Below, one piece after another: positions 34,403 to 44,100 of a DNA stretch of 56,721 nucleotides. The notes beneath the pieces were generated by a model. It did no database searches. It was given only the letters and a program-made list of their open reading frames with translations, and was not told the origin of the DNA. Positions within the stretch are counted from its first letter, which is position 1. Every line of letters starts with the position of its first letter. The stretch is from assembly GCA_016297915.1 (NCBI GenBank), contig JAEDFU010000008.1, positions 1 through 56,721 of the forward strand, written 5' to 3'. The stretch is from Clostridia bacterium (GTDB lineage: Bacteria > Bacillota > Clostridia > Christensenellales > UBA1242). The position numbers and the translations under genes were made by a program.

Positions 34403-36838
34403 TTGGAAAATCAAGAAAAAAACAAACAAAATTCGGTTTCATTTGGAAACCTCAAGAAGTTAAGCGGAATTATTAGTGGCTCGGAGATAACTGCGCTTGT
34501 TTCTAATATTTCAAAGTCAAAAATGGCTTTGGATACTTTTTGCAAGAACTTAAAAGAACATGAAAATACACTAAAGAAAAATGCAGTCAAGGTATCTAGT
34601 GCTCAAACTCAATCAACAAGTGAGACAGCCGATGTTGTCAAGACTCCTCAAACAAGTGTTGAACAAAAACCTCAATTTGAAAAGACATCAAAGCCAAGCA
34701 AGGCTTTTGAAAACCCAAATACTCAAAATATTAAGTTTAACAAGGTTAACCAAAAAGAGTTTAAGCCAAGAGATGGCAAGCCTCAAGTAGGCAAAGACGG
34801 CAAGCCATTTGAGAAAAAAGCTTTCGTTCCAAGAGACAATAATGGCTACAGGCCAAGAGCACCAAAAATTGAAGTTGAACCAATCGTTGCCAAAAACGAT
34901 AACAACAGAACATTTGGTAACAAGAATAAGTCCAAATCTTTTGATACCGAAAAGAAAGAACTCAGCAAAAAAGCAAAAATCAAAATGGGTTACATTGATG
35001 TTGACGACTATGATATTGACGGCGAGGAGAGAATGGGCAGAGTTAGAACTAAGGTCAAAAAAGCAAAACCTCAAGTTGTCGTTGAAAAAACCGTTATTGA
35101 TAGAGCTGTAATTGATACCGAAAACTTGACAGTTAAGATTTTGTCCGAAAAAATTGGAAAACCTGCTGTAGATATTATCAAAAAGTTTATGATGCTTGGC
35201 ATGATGCCAAATATCAACTCTATAATTGACTTCCAAACTGCCGAACTAGTTGCACAAGAGTTCGGAGTAACTTTGGAGCAAAAGATTGACAAAAATTACG
35301 AAGAAAAGTTGCAAGAGATGTTTGAAAATCAATCTCATGCAACCGAAAAGCGTCCTCCAGTTGTTACAGTTATGGGACATGTCGACCACGGCAAAACATC
35401 GCTTCTGGATGCTATAAGAAACACAAATGTCATCGAGGGCGAGGCTGGTGGAATTACACAGCACATTGGTGCTTACTCGGTTAATTATAATGGCGAAAAA
35501 ATCACCTTTATTGATACTCCGGGACATGAGGCATTTACTGCAATTAGAGCAAGAGGTGCTAAGCTTACAGATATAGCAATCTTGGTTGTCGCTGCTGATG
35601 ATGGGATTATGCCACAAACTATTGAGGCTATTAATCACATTAAGGCTGCAGGCGTTCCTATGATTGTAGCAATCAATAAGATTGACAAACCTGAGGCTAA
35701 TATTGATAGAATCAAGCAACAATTGACTGAATACGATGTTGTTTGTGAGGAATGGGGTGGCGATGTAATATGCGTTCCTATTTCGGCTAAATATAACAAA
35801 AATATAGATAAACTTCTTGAGTCTGTACAATTAGTTGCCGAAATTCTTGAGCTCAAGGCTGACAGTACTCAAGCTGCCAGTGGTACAATTATAGAGAGCA
35901 AAATTGACAAAGGCAGAGGAATTGTTGCAACTGTACTTATCAAAAATGGTACTTTGCATATTGGTGACTTTGTTGTAAGTGGTGTTGCTTCTGGTAGGGT
36001 TAGAGCAATGATGGATTACAAGGGTAATTCTGTAACTTCTGCAGGCCCTAGCGACCCAGTATCTGTTCTTGGTTTTGATATTTGTCCTGAGGCTGGGGAT
36101 ATGGCTTATGTCGTTGACGAAAAAATGGCTAGAAATATCGTATCTGAGAGAACTAGCAAGTTGCAAATGGAGAAGATTGAAAAGAGCAATGGCATTACTC
36201 TTGAGGACTTCTTGCAACAATCAGCAGACCATGAGATGAAAGTACTCAAAATCATTATCAAGGCAGATGTCAAAGGTTCAAGTGAGGCATTGAAATCTAC
36301 ACTCGAAAAAATCTGCAATGATGAGGCAAAAGTTCAAGTTATTCATACAGCAGTTGGTGGCATTAATGAGAGCGATGTTATTTTGGCAACAGCAAGTAAG
36401 GCTTTGATTGTTGGATTTGATGTTAAGCCAGAAGCCAAAGCTAGACAGTTGGCAGAAAAGAACAAAGTCGAAATCGCTATGTTCAAAGTTATTTATGAAG
36501 CAGTTGATTATGTAACAAATCTAATTAATGGCATGCTTACTCCAAAATTTGAGGAAGTTGTCACAGGTCATGCTGAGGTTAGACAAATATTTAAGATTAG
36601 CTCTATTGGTAATATTGCTGGTAGTTATGTTACAGATGGTGTAATCAACAGAGATAGTAGCATCAGAGTAATGCGAAAGGGTGAGTGTATTGTAGATACT
36701 GCAATAGATACATTGCAACAACAAAAAGACCAAGTCAAAGCTGTTAAACTTGGATTTGAATGTGGAATTAAGCTCAAAAACTTTAATGATATCGAAGTTG
36801 GAGACATCCTTGAGGCATATTCCTTAAAACAAATTTAG
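34403..36838 (+). CDS. infB: Translation initiation factor IF-2
   Basis: An 811-aa GTPase bringing fMet-tRNA to the 30S subunit. A Lys/Gln-rich, poorly ordered N-terminal half (about residues 1-230) precedes an IF2-N domain. The G domain has VMGHVDHGKTSLLDA (G1), the GGITQHIGAY switch, DTPGHEAF (G3) and NKIDKP (G4). Domains II-IV complete it. The start is TTG at 34403, 6 nt after GGAGAG. Confidence 0.97.
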   Translation: MENQEKNKQNSVSFGNLKKLSGIISGSEITALVSNISKSKMALDTFCKNLKEHENTLKKNAVKVSSAQTQSTSETADVVKTPQTSVEQKPQFEKTSKPSKAFENPNTQNIKFNKVNQKEFKPRDGKPQVGKDGKPFEKKAFVPRDNNGYRPRAPKIEVEPIVAKNDNNRTFGNKNKSKSFDTEKKELSKKAKIKMGYIDVDDYDIDGEERMGRVRTKVKKAKPQVVVEKTVIDRAVIDTENLTVKILSEKIGKPAVDIIKKFMMLGMMPNINSIIDFQTAELVAQEFGVTLEQKIDKNYEEKLQEMFENQSHATEKRPPVVTVMGHVDHGKTSLLDAIRNTNVIEGEAGGITQHIGAYSVNYNGEKITFIDTPGHEAFTAIRARGAKLTDIAILVVAADDGIMPQTIEAINHIKAAGVPMIVAINKIDKPEANIDRIKQQLTEYDVVCEEWGGDVICVPISAKYNKNIDKLLESVQLVAEILELKADSTQAASGTIIESKIDKGRGIVATVLIKNGTLHIGDFVVSGVASGRVRAMMDYKGNSVTSAGPSDPVSVLGFDICPEAGDMAYVVDEKMARNIVSERTSKLQMEKIEKSNGITLEDFLQQSADHEMKVLKIIIKADVKGSSEALKSTLEKICNDEAKVQVIHTAVGGINESDVILATASKALIVGFDVKPEAKARQLAEKNKVEIAMFKVIYEAVDYVTNLINGMLTPKFEEVVTGHAEVRQIFKISSIGNIAGSYVTDGVINRDSSIRVMRKGECIVDTAIDTLQQQKDQVKAVKLGFECGIKLKNFNDIEVGDILEAYSLKQI

Positions 36839-36847
36839 GAGGATTAT

Positions 36848-37198
36848 ATGAGCGAAAGAATTTTGAGAGTTAATAGCGAAATTCAAAAAGCTATTAGTTA
36901 TATTATTGCTCACGAAATCAAAAATCCTTTGATCAGAGGTCTTATAACTGTAACCAAAGTAGATACAACAGCTGACTTAGATCAATGCAAAGTATATTTG
37001 AGTATATTTGAACAAGAAACTAAGGAAGAAGTATTTAATCAAATCAAGCATAGTGCAGGATTTATCCGTAGAGAACTTGCTAAGGCAGTTGATTTGAGAA
37101 AAGTTCCATTCTTGACATTCTATTTGGACGAAAGTTTTGCATATGGTAGCAAGATAGACGAGACCATAAATAGAATTAACGAAGAGAGAAATAATTAG
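36848..37198 (+). CDS. rbfA: Ribosome-binding factor A
   Basis: A 116-aa KH-like protein that helps 30S maturation and cold adaptation. The N-terminal RVNSEIQKAISYII and the central VTKVDTTADLDQCKVYLSI plus FYLDESFAYGSKID are typical. AGGAGG precedes the ATG. The terminator at 37204-37251 ends this segment of the operon. Confidence 0.95.
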   Translation: MSERILRVNSEIQKAISYIIAHEIKNPLIRGLITVTKVDTTADLDQCKVYLSIFEQETKEEVFNQIKHSAGFIRRELAKAVDLRKVPFLTFYLDESFAYGSKIDETINRINEERNN

Positions 37199-37203
37199 TT
37201 TTC

Positions 37204-37251
37204 AAAAAATAGCAACCAAAAATTTGAGTGTTTTAGGTTGCTATTTTTTTT
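37204..37251 (+). terminator. Terminator after rbfA
   Basis: AAAAAATAGCAACC (37204-37217) pairs with GGTTGCTATTTTTT (37236-37249) and is followed by further T. It lies 6 nt after the rbfA stop and separates truB from the operon. nrnA, often between rbfA and truB, is absent. Confidence 0.9.
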
Positions 37252-37362
37252 GATTTTGGTTATTATTAATTGTAATAATCTGCAATAAATCAAGATATTT
37301 TGATAGAAGGTCTTTTGAGATTGCAAATAATTTTGCTATCAAAATAACAAAAAGGAATAATT

Positions 37363-38283
37363 GTGATTGGATTTTTGAATATATACAAGCCCAGTGGGAT
37401 GACTAGTAATGCCGTTGTGCAAAAGATAAAAAAGAGATTTGGGCTTGACAAAGTTGGACATATGGGAACTCTTGATCCTATGGCATGTGGACTTTTGCCC
37501 ATTGCTATTGGCAAAGCTACCAGACTATTTGATTACATGCTACAAAAAACCAAAACTTACACTGCAATTTTTGACTTTGGATTTGAAACCGATACTCTAG
37601 ACATAACCGGTCAAGTTGTAGTATCGGACTTAGCGGATATCCAAGTTGGTCAAAAGATTGAAACAAGTCAAATAGATTTTTCATCTAGTGCAAAGTCGGA
37701 CTTGGTGAGTGACGAAAAACTAACCAAAGCTTTGAGTTCAATGATTGGCAAACAAAATCAGATTCCGCCTAAATATAGTGCAAAAAATATTGACGGAGCA
37801 AGAGCATATGATTTGGCAAGAGCAGGTGTTGAGTTTGAACTGAGCCCAAAAGAAATTGAAATTTATAATCTTGAATTGCTTGAAAAAATCTCTGATTTAA
37901 GATACAAAGTGAGAATTACATGCAGTTCGGGTACTTATATTAGAGCAATTGGAAGAGACTTAGGGGAAAAACTAGGCACGCACGCAACAATGAGTTATTT
38001 GGAAAGAAGCGACTTGGGAGTATTTAATCTAAATAATTGTGTTATGCTTGATGATTTGCTTGCAGGCGATTTGGGTGATTACTTGCTTAGTCCTATTGAT
38101 GTTCTCAAAACCTTTGATATTATAAAAGTTGATGACAAAGTCTTTCAAAACTTGATAGATGGAAAATTTGTTAAATGGACAGAGATTTCAAAAAATAGTT
38201 TTGTTATCTTTCAAGACAAACTATTAGGTGTTGCAAAACCTAGAAAAAATCAATTAAAACTAGATACTTTTTTAAAGGAATAA
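37363..38283 (+). CDS. truB: tRNA pseudouridine-55 synthase TruB
   Basis: A 306-aa synthase for pseudouridine 55 of the T-loop. The catalytic Asp lies in GHMGTLDPMACGLLP; YKPSG-like (YKPSGMTSNAVV) and SSGTYIRAIGRDLG motifs are intact. A Ser/Asp-rich segment (about residues 85-125) is longer than in Bacillus. The start is GTG with AAAGG upstream. Its own promoter is not clear. Confidence 0.95.
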   Translation: MIGFLNIYKPSGMTSNAVVQKIKKRFGLDKVGHMGTLDPMACGLLPIAIGKATRLFDYMLQKTKTYTAIFDFGFETDTLDITGQVVVSDLADIQVGQKIETSQIDFSSSAKSDLVSDEKLTKALSSMIGKQNQIPPKYSAKNIDGARAYDLARAGVEFELSPKEIEIYNLELLEKISDLRYKVRITCSSGTYIRAIGRDLGEKLGTHATMSYLERSDLGVFNLNNCVMLDDLLAGDLGDYLLSPIDVLKTFDIIKVDDKVFQNLIDGKFVKWTEISKNSFVIFQDKLLGVAKPRKNQLKLDTFLKE

Positions 38284-38285
38284 TT

Positions 38286-39131
38286 ATGATAAAATTCGGA
38301 CCAGCAGGCAACTGCAAAACATTTTATGAGGACGGCTACAAAAGAACTATTGAAGCTCCCAAATGGCTATCTGAACATGGGCTTGATGCTTATGAGTATT
38401 CGTTTGGCAAGGGGTTTACACTCCCAGACGATACGGCGGTAAAAATAGGTGAAGAGATGAAAAAGTATGGCATTACAGTTTCTATACATGCACCATACTA
38501 TATTAACTTTGCAACTCCAACTGACGAAATGGCAGAAAAGAGTTACTATTATGTGATAGAGAGCCTAAGAAAACTTAGATTAATGGGTGGAACTCAATTG
38601 GTTGTACATCCTGCTTCTCAAGGAAAAATGACAAGAGAAGAGGCTGTTGAGCTTACAAAAAAACGCCTTGAAGTTCTCAAACAAAAGATAATTGAGAATG
38701 GCTATGATGATATGTATGTTTGTCTAGAGACTATGGGTAAGTCGGCTCAAATAGGGACTTATGAAGAGATTTTGGACTTTTGCAAAATCTACGATAGATT
38801 TTTGCCTACATTTGATTTTGGACATATCAATGCTCTAACTCAAGGCACTCTAAAGACCTATGATGATTACAAAAAAATCATTGACAGAAGTATTGAAGTT
38901 ATAGGACTTGAAAGAACCAAGCTTGCTCATATTCACTTTAGCAAAATTGAGTATGGAAGCAAAGGCGAAATTAAGCACTTGACACTTGAAGATAAGGTCT
39001 ATGGCCCAGACTTTGAGCCATTGGCAAAATTGCTCAAAGACTATGATTTGAATTGTGTTGTTATATGCGAGAGCAGAGAATATATGGGCAGAGACGCAAT
39101 GATACTCAAAAATATATACCAAAATATCTAA
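38286..39131 (+). CDS. Endonuclease IV-like TIM-barrel protein
   Basis: A 281-aa AP-endonuclease-2-family TIM barrel, related to Nfo. Metal-site motifs in order: SIHAPYY, VVHPAS, CLETMGK, FDFGHINAL, LAHIHFSK and VICESRE. In E. coli Nfo a later Asp-x-His pair supplies two more zinc ligands; here the matching place reads EIKH, so that Asp seems replaced. It probably acts on abasic DNA but could be a sugar-phosphate-type barrel. It starts 2 nt after truB. Confidence 0.8.
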   Translation: MIKFGPAGNCKTFYEDGYKRTIEAPKWLSEHGLDAYEYSFGKGFTLPDDTAVKIGEEMKKYGITVSIHAPYYINFATPTDEMAEKSYYYVIESLRKLRLMGGTQLVVHPASQGKMTREEAVELTKKRLEVLKQKIIENGYDDMYVCLETMGKSAQIGTYEEILDFCKIYDRFLPTFDFGHINALTQGTLKTYDDYKKIIDRSIEVIGLERTKLAHIHFSKIEYGSKGEIKHLTLEDKVYGPDFEPLAKLLKDYDLNCVVICESREYMGRDAMILKNIYQNI

Positions 39132-39195
39132 AATCAAACAAATTTGTTATTTTGTAAAAGAAATAACTACTATGCAGTTTTTTGTAAAAATTTAT

Positions 39196-39227
39196 AGTAT
39201 GTCAAAAATTTTGGCATACTTTTTTTT
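39196..39227 (+). terminator. Terminator before the spoIIIA operon
   Basis: AGTATG-t-CAAAA (39196-39207) pairs with TTTTG-g-CATACT (39209-39220) with a G-U pair and a single-base centre, followed by eight T. It isolates spoIIIAA-AH from truB and the endonuclease gene. No vegetative promoter follows, consistent with a mother-cell sigma factor, but I could not place a convincing sigma-E site. Confidence 0.85.
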
Positions 39228-39305
39228 GTTAAAAAAAATTAAATGAAATTTGGATTAATAGAATGTAAAAACAAAAAGTATTTTTGTGTACTTACGGAGG
39301 TAAAA

Positions 39306-40217
39306 ATGCTTGGTAATGTATTGCCAGCATCAATCGGAGATGCTGTTAACAAAATTCCATATAATTCACTTTGTGAACTAAGACTTAGGGCTAATTCACC
39401 AGCAATAGTTAATATTCTTGGTGAAAATTACTATTTGACACCAAATTCACTTACTAAAAATATGGATAGTGCACTAACTATTAGCAAGGGCGAAATATAT
39501 TCAATCTTAAATAAAATTTCTAATAATTCAATGTATACAATAAACGACCAAATGTTAGAGGGATATGTAACTATAAGTGGTGGCATAAGAGTTGGAGTTT
39601 GTGGCGAACTTGTTGTTGTTGACGGCAAACTCAAGACCCTAAAAAATGTCTCATCTCTTAACTTTAGATTTCCGCATTTATTTAAGAACTGTAGTCTAAA
39701 TATTTATCCATATATTGTAAGAAATGGTGAGGTCAAAAACACCCTTATAGTGTCTCCTCCAGGTGCTGGCAAAACAACATATTTAAGGGACTTGGTCTAT
39801 CAGCTGTCAACCAAAGAAGATATGAAAAACATACTCATAGTTGATGAGCGAAATGAGATTTCTAGCGTTTTTGATGGCGAAAATACCAAATGCTTAAAGA
39901 ATTGTGACATATACACTAATTGTTCCAAACAATTTGGATTTGTAAATGGAATTAGGAGCATGAAACCAGATATCTTGATTACAGATGAAATTAATATTGA
40001 TACAGATATTGGCATTATAGAAAATGCTCTTACTAGTGGGGTCAAGGTTATTACAACTATTCATGCAAGTTCTATTATGGACCTAAAAAACAAGCCCAAC
40101 TTCCAGACAATTTTGGACAAGCAGATGTTTGAAAGATTTGTTGTGTTGAGTGCATCAAATGGGATTGGAACTTTGGAAGGCATATTTAATGAAAATCTAA
40201 AACTTATAGGTGTTTGA
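39306..40217 (+). CDS. spoIIIAA: Stage III sporulation protein AA
   Basis: A 303-aa secretion-type ATPase of the SpoIIIA-SpoIIQ channel in the mother cell. Walker A is VSPPGAGKTTYLRDL near residue 155, followed by IVDERNEIS and ILITDEI. The reading frame opens at 39243, but GGAGG at 39297-39301 lies 5 nt before the ATG at 39306, which I take as the start. It overlaps spoIIIAB by a TGA/ATG junction. Confidence 0.96.
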   Translation: MLGNVLPASIGDAVNKIPYNSLCELRLRANSPAIVNILGENYYLTPNSLTKNMDSALTISKGEIYSILNKISNNSMYTINDQMLEGYVTISGGIRVGVCGELVVVDGKLKTLKNVSSLNFRFPHLFKNCSLNIYPYIVRNGEVKNTLIVSPPGAGKTTYLRDLVYQLSTKEDMKNILIVDERNEISSVFDGENTKCLKNCDIYTNCSKQFGFVNGIRSMKPDILITDEINIDTDIGIIENALTSGVKVITTIHASSIMDLKNKPNFQTILDKQMFERFVVLSASNGIGTLEGIFNENLKLIGV

Positions 40218-40663
40218 TGAAATTTTTTTTGATGATACTTTTGTTTTGTCTATTTATTTTGGTGGCAATTTGTACTTATCTCTATTTTTTGTTTAGAAAA
40301 AAACTTTTTGCAGATATGGTCTACATCGGAAAATATCTCAAAAACAACATTGCATTTAACAAAAATAATATAAACGAGTTGCTTTCGAATTCTTTTGAAA
40401 ATGTTTCGCAGTCTAGTAAATTTATAATCAAAAACCATGCTAGAGTTGGTAAGTTTTGTTATAAAGGCGGAGATATACTCAATGATTTTTTTGGAAGTCT
40501 AGGTCATGGCGATGTTGGATTTGAGTGCAATAACTTGGATTATTATCTCAAAATATTTGATGAAAACTTGCAAAAATCCAGTCTCGAGATGAAATCCAAG
40601 GCGCTACTATATTTCAAACTTATTATTGGGCTTGGGCTAGCGGTTTGCATTATCCTAATTTAG
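40217..40663 (+). CDS. spoIIIAB: Stage III sporulation protein AB
   Basis: A 148-aa protein with an N-terminal membrane helix (FFLMILLFCLFILVAICTYL) and a C-terminal one (LYFKLIIGLGLAVCIILI), separated by helical, T2SF-like sequence. SpoIIIAB acts next to the ATPase in the feeding-tube channel. The ATG at 40217 overlaps the spoIIIAA stop; a TTG one codon earlier is unlikely. Confidence 0.92.
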   Translation: MKFFLMILLFCLFILVAICTYLYFLFRKKLFADMVYIGKYLKNNIAFNKNNINELLSNSFENVSQSSKFIIKNHARVGKFCYKGGDILNDFFGSLGHGDVGFECNNLDYYLKIFDENLQKSSLEMKSKALLYFKLIIGLGLAVCIILI

Positions 40664-40675
40664 ATAGGGGTTTTT

Positions 40676-40873
40676 ATGGATATAGAAATTATATTTAAGA
40701 TTGCGGCTGTTGGGATACTAACGGCTGTTATAAATCAAATTCTCAAGATTGCTGGCAAAGATGAAATTGCTACATTTGTAACGCTTGCTGGAATAATTGT
40801 AGTGTTATTTAGTGTTGTCGGAATGATAAGTGATTTGTTTAATACAGTCAAATCTTTGTTTTCAGTTTATTAG
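40676..40873 (+). CDS. spoIIIAC: Stage III sporulation protein AC
   Basis: A 65-aa protein with two membrane helices (about residues 5-25 and 33-53) and the conserved GKDEIATFVTLAG link between them. It matches SpoIIIAC in size and operon position. AGGGG precedes the ATG. Confidence 0.95.
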   Translation: MDIEIIFKIAAVGILTAVINQILKIAGKDEIATFVTLAGIIVVLFSVVGMISDLFNTVKSLFSVY

Positions 40874-40883
40874 GGGATAAAAA

Positions 40884-41267
40884 ATGGAACTTATCAAAGT
40901 TATTGTTTTGGGACTGGTATTATCAATTATAACAGTACTTATGAAGTCAATCAAACCGGAGTACTCGCTTATTTGTGTAATTGTTGGAAGCATCATTTTG
41001 GTTATGTATATTCTGAGTGGAGTTCAGTCAATTTTTGATTATTTTTCGGAAATTGTAAGCAAGACTGGAATTGATAATGTGATGTTTAAGACGCTCCTAA
41101 AAATTATTGGCGTAGGGTACTTGGTTGAGTTTTCGGCTGGGGTGTGTATTGATAGCGGAAATTCGTCTGTTGCAGACAAAATTGTTCTTGCAGGAAAGGT
41201 ACTAATTTTTTCGCTAAGTATTCCAATTATTAGTAATTTGTTTAATATGATTATGGATTTGATATAA
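40884..41267 (+). CDS. spoIIIAD: Stage III sporulation protein AD
   Basis: A 127-aa membrane protein related to SpoIIIAC but larger, with about four hydrophobic segments. The KPEYSLICVIVGSIILVMYI region and GVGYLVEFSAGVCIDSGNSS motif are typical. spoIIIAE begins immediately after its stop. Confidence 0.95.
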   Translation: MELIKVIVLGLVLSIITVLMKSIKPEYSLICVIVGSIILVMYILSGVQSIFDYFSEIVSKTGIDNVMFKTLLKIIGVGYLVEFSAGVCIDSGNSSVADKIVLAGKVLIFSLSIPIISNLFNMIMDLI

Positions 41268-42482
41268 ATGAAATTAAAAGTGATATCAAAAAAACTTAAT
41301 ATATCCAAAAAATTTCTTGTAGTAATTGGATTTTTGTTACTTGCAATACTTTCTACCTTAGTTCCAAAGTCTTTTGCAAACGCAGACAATGGTAATTCGC
41401 AGGAGGTCATGCAAGAAATAAGTTCAAGTGTATTTGATATTTTGGACGGTGTTGATTTAAGTCAAATGGAAGAGTTAGTCAGTGACATCGAAAATACTCC
41501 AATTCTTCAAAGCTCTGTGAGACAAAAAATCGAGAGTATTTTGCGTGGGGAGTACTTTACAAATTATACATCGTTAGCACCGGCACTGCTTAGTTTAATT
41601 TTTGGTGATATAAGGTCGGTTCTTCCGTTTGTTTTTAGTCTTATTGCAATTGGACTGCTTTGCAATCTGGTTACTAATCTTAGGTCGTCTAATAGTAATT
41701 TTAGTCCTATTGTTGATTTTATATTTTTGTCAGTCACTGTACTTATAGTGCTAGTCGTGTTCAAAAATATTTTGAGTACAACAAACAAGACTATAAGCTT
41801 GATACTTACACAAATGCAAATAATTTTTCCAATTTTAATCACTCTGCTTGGCACAATTGGCTCGGTGTCGTCAATTTCGATATACAATCCGCTTGTGGCA
41901 GTGCTTACAACTGGTGTTACATTTGTATTTGACAAATTGCTCTATCCAATTTTTATACTGGTTTTGATACTAACAATACTTGGACATTTGACGGATACTA
42001 TTAAGTTTGACAAAATCAACGGATTTTTGATGTCTACATTCAAATGGACAATCGGCATTGTATTTACTCTATTTACTGGTTTTTTGAGCATACAAGGTAT
42101 ATCTGCTGGTAAATTTGACTCAGTTAGTATCAAAGCCACCAAATTTGCAATGAAGAGTTATATTCCAATTATTGGTTCTTATGTGTCTGACGGAATGGAT
42201 TTTTTTGTACTAGGTGCAACTCTGGTCAAAAATTCAATTGGACTTGTCGGTGTTTTGATTTTGGCTGGAACAATACTCTCTCCAATTATTATGATAATTA
42301 TATACAAGCTTGCGTTGCAACTAAGTAGTGGGGTCATGCAGATGACTGGCAACTCAAAAATCAGTGATTTTTTGGGCTCAGTCAGCAAAATACTTGTTTT
42401 GCCAATAGTCTTGATTGTTGGCATTGCATTTATGTACATAATTACTATTTGTTTGATAATGTGTACGGCTAATGTTTTGTAG
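41268..42482 (+). CDS. spoIIIAE: Stage III sporulation protein AE
   Basis: A 404-aa polytopic membrane protein of the SpoIIIA channel. An N-terminal signal-like helix (about 18-38) and an extracytoplasmic region (about 40-115) precede at least seven membrane segments. The conserved GLLCNLVTNLR and the SSGVMQMTGNSKISDFLG region identify it. It directly abuts spoIIIAD. Confidence 0.95.
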   Translation: MKLKVISKKLNISKKFLVVIGFLLLAILSTLVPKSFANADNGNSQEVMQEISSSVFDILDGVDLSQMEELVSDIENTPILQSSVRQKIESILRGEYFTNYTSLAPALLSLIFGDIRSVLPFVFSLIAIGLLCNLVTNLRSSNSNFSPIVDFIFLSVTVLIVLVVFKNILSTTNKTISLILTQMQIIFPILITLLGTIGSVSSISIYNPLVAVLTTGVTFVFDKLLYPIFILVLILTILGHLTDTIKFDKINGFLMSTFKWTIGIVFTLFTGFLSIQGISAGKFDSVSIKATKFAMKSYIPIIGSYVSDGMDFFVLGATLVKNSIGLVGVLILAGTILSPIIMIIIYKLALQLSSGVMQMTGNSKISDFLGSVSKILVLPIVLIVGIAFMYIITICLIMCTANVL

Positions 42483-42494
42483 AGGGGAGAAAAT

Positions 42495-42950
42495 ATGAAA
42501 GCTTGGCTAATTTCGATAGTAGGAATTGTATTTTTGGCGGTGCTCTTTGAACTTGTTTATCCACAGGGCAAGACCAAACAGTTTTGCAAGTCTATCTTTG
42601 GAATATTTGCAATATTTGTAATGCTCAGTCCTATATTTAAGTTTGACTATAGCAAGCTTAGTGGTGATGAAGTATCTACTAGTCTTAATTTGAATTTTCA
42701 AGAAGCCAAAGACAATTCAATTAAGCTCAAAGTTGAAAAAGCTTTAAATAACCACAATATTAATGGTGTTGATGTCGAAATTTCGAGTAAAATGCAAGAC
42801 TTTGACTATTTGATTGAGAATATATATTTGGATACTACTAATATAGTTCTAACTGAAAATGTAACGCATACAAATAAATATGAAATAATTTTAGAGTTGA
42901 TATCTAGCACACTTAATATTGATAGGGAGCAAATAATTATCTATGGATAA
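42495..42950 (+). CDS. spoIIIAF: Stage III sporulation protein AF
   Basis: A 151-aa protein with two N-terminal membrane helices (residues about 4-22 and 33-50, with the conserved CKSIFGIFAIFVML) and a soluble domain that in other species resembles a ring-building fold. It is less conserved than its neighbours; the call rests on size, membrane pattern and position. It overlaps spoIIIAG by 8 nt. Confidence 0.88.
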   Translation: MKAWLISIVGIVFLAVLFELVYPQGKTKQFCKSIFGIFAIFVMLSPIFKFDYSKLSGDEVSTSLNLNFQEAKDNSIKLKVEKALNNHNINGVDVEISSKMQDFDYLIENIYLDTTNIVLTENVTHTNKYEIILELISSTLNIDREQIIIYG

Positions 42951-43533
42951 GGAAGTTGTAAATTTGGAGACTTTGATTGAAAATAGTCCCAAAAAAGAGA
43001 AATCAAAATTTAATATCTTAAAATATTTCAACGGAAAAAATCTCAAGATTATTATTTTGCTTATTGTGTTTGTCGTAGCACTAATACTTATTATGAATTT
43101 GTCTAAGGGAACAAGCAAAAATGTATCCAGTACAGTAAGCTCAAATACATACACCACATCTTTGGAATATTCCAAAATGCTTGAGAGTAAACTTGAGAGT
43201 GTGTTATCTCAAGTTAAGGGTGCTGGACAAGTTAAGGTTATGATAACCTTGGACGGCAGTCCCGAACTTGTGTATGCAATGGACAGTGACTCCAAAGTTA
43301 GCAATTCGTCCAGTGGTGGGACAACTACTACTAGTTCGCAAACGCCTATTATTGTTAGTAAAAATGGTTCGACAAGTCCACTTATATTAACCGAAATTTT
43401 GCCTAAGGTAAAGGGGGTGATTGTTGTTTCGAGTGGAGCAAATGATGTAAGTATCAAACTGGATATATTAAACTCAGTATCCACTTTACTCGGTATATCT
43501 ACCGACAAAATAAATGTTTTAAAAGGAAATTAA
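42943..43533 (+). CDS. spoIIIAG: Stage III sporulation protein AG
   Basis: A 196-aa single-pass protein (helix about residues 36-53) whose exterior domain forms a large ring in Bacillus. The segment LESVLSQVKGAGQVKVMITL and the late EILPKVKGVIVVSSGANDVSIK match the family. A Ser/Thr-rich loop (about 115-140) is inserted in the ring domain. It overlaps spoIIIAF. Confidence 0.94.
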   Translation: MDKEVVNLETLIENSPKKEKSKFNILKYFNGKNLKIIILLIVFVVALILIMNLSKGTSKNVSSTVSSNTYTTSLEYSKMLESKLESVLSQVKGAGQVKVMITLDGSPELVYAMDSDSKVSNSSSGGTTTTSSQTPIIVSKNGSTSPLILTEILPKVKGVIVVSSGANDVSIKLDILNSVSTLLGISTDKINVLKGN

Positions 43534-43547
43534 AGGAGAATTAAATC

Positions 43548-44063
43548 ATGAAAGAAAAGAAAGTCAAAAAAGAAAAAATTCACAAAAAATTATCTAGCAA
43601 AGCCAAGAAAATAATTATTCTTAGTGCATTTTGCTTGTTGTTGCTAGTTACTGGTGGTGTAAATATTTATCTAAATAATGTTGCCTCTAATCAAGCAAAC
43701 GCAAATGTTCAAACATCTGCAAACTTTTTCAACAACTATCGTACAGACCGAAAAGAGACAAGAAATCAAGAGATTTTGTATCTTGATGCAATAATCGCAA
43801 GTGAGACTACTAGTGCCGAAGCCAAAGCTAATGCCGAAGCAGAAAGACTTAAACTTATCGCTAACATGGATAGCATCATGACTATTGAAAACTTAATCAA
43901 AGCCAAAGGTTTTGGAGATGTAATCGTATCTGCAACTGCAAATACTATCAATGTAATAGTTGAGACTAATGGTCTTACTAACGCCGAAGTAGCTCAAATT
44001 GTTGATGTTGTAAGAAACAACTCAGACTATTCTTTTGATAATATCAAAATCACCGAAGTATAA
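43548..44063 (+). CDS. spoIIIAH: Stage III sporulation protein AH
   Basis: A 171-aa single-pass protein (helix about residues 22-42) whose exterior domain binds SpoIIQ across the septum. The helical YRTDRKETRNQEI stretch, Ala/Glu-rich segment and C-terminal ring-building fold (AKGFGDVIVSATANTINVIV) are characteristic. It closes the operon; no clear terminator follows. No spoIIQ gene lies in the window. Confidence 0.94.
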   Translation: MKEKKVKKEKIHKKLSSKAKKIIILSAFCLLLLVTGGVNIYLNNVASNQANANVQTSANFFNNYRTDRKETRNQEILYLDAIIASETTSAEAKANAEAERLKLIANMDSIMTIENLIKAKGFGDVIVSATANTINVIVETNGLTNAEVAQIVDVVRNNSDYSFDNIKITEV

Positions 44064-44100
44064 ATCTTGTAAAAATCGCAAAATTTTCTATTTTTTCTAA

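Noticed and set aside
35246..35830. 194-aa - strand reading frame
   Set aside because: Antisense to the IF-2 G domain, where strong codon constraints on the + strand explain the open frame.
39243..39305. Upstream ATG for spoIIIAA at 39243
   Set aside because: No ribosome binding site there, whereas GGAGG is well placed for the ATG at 39306.
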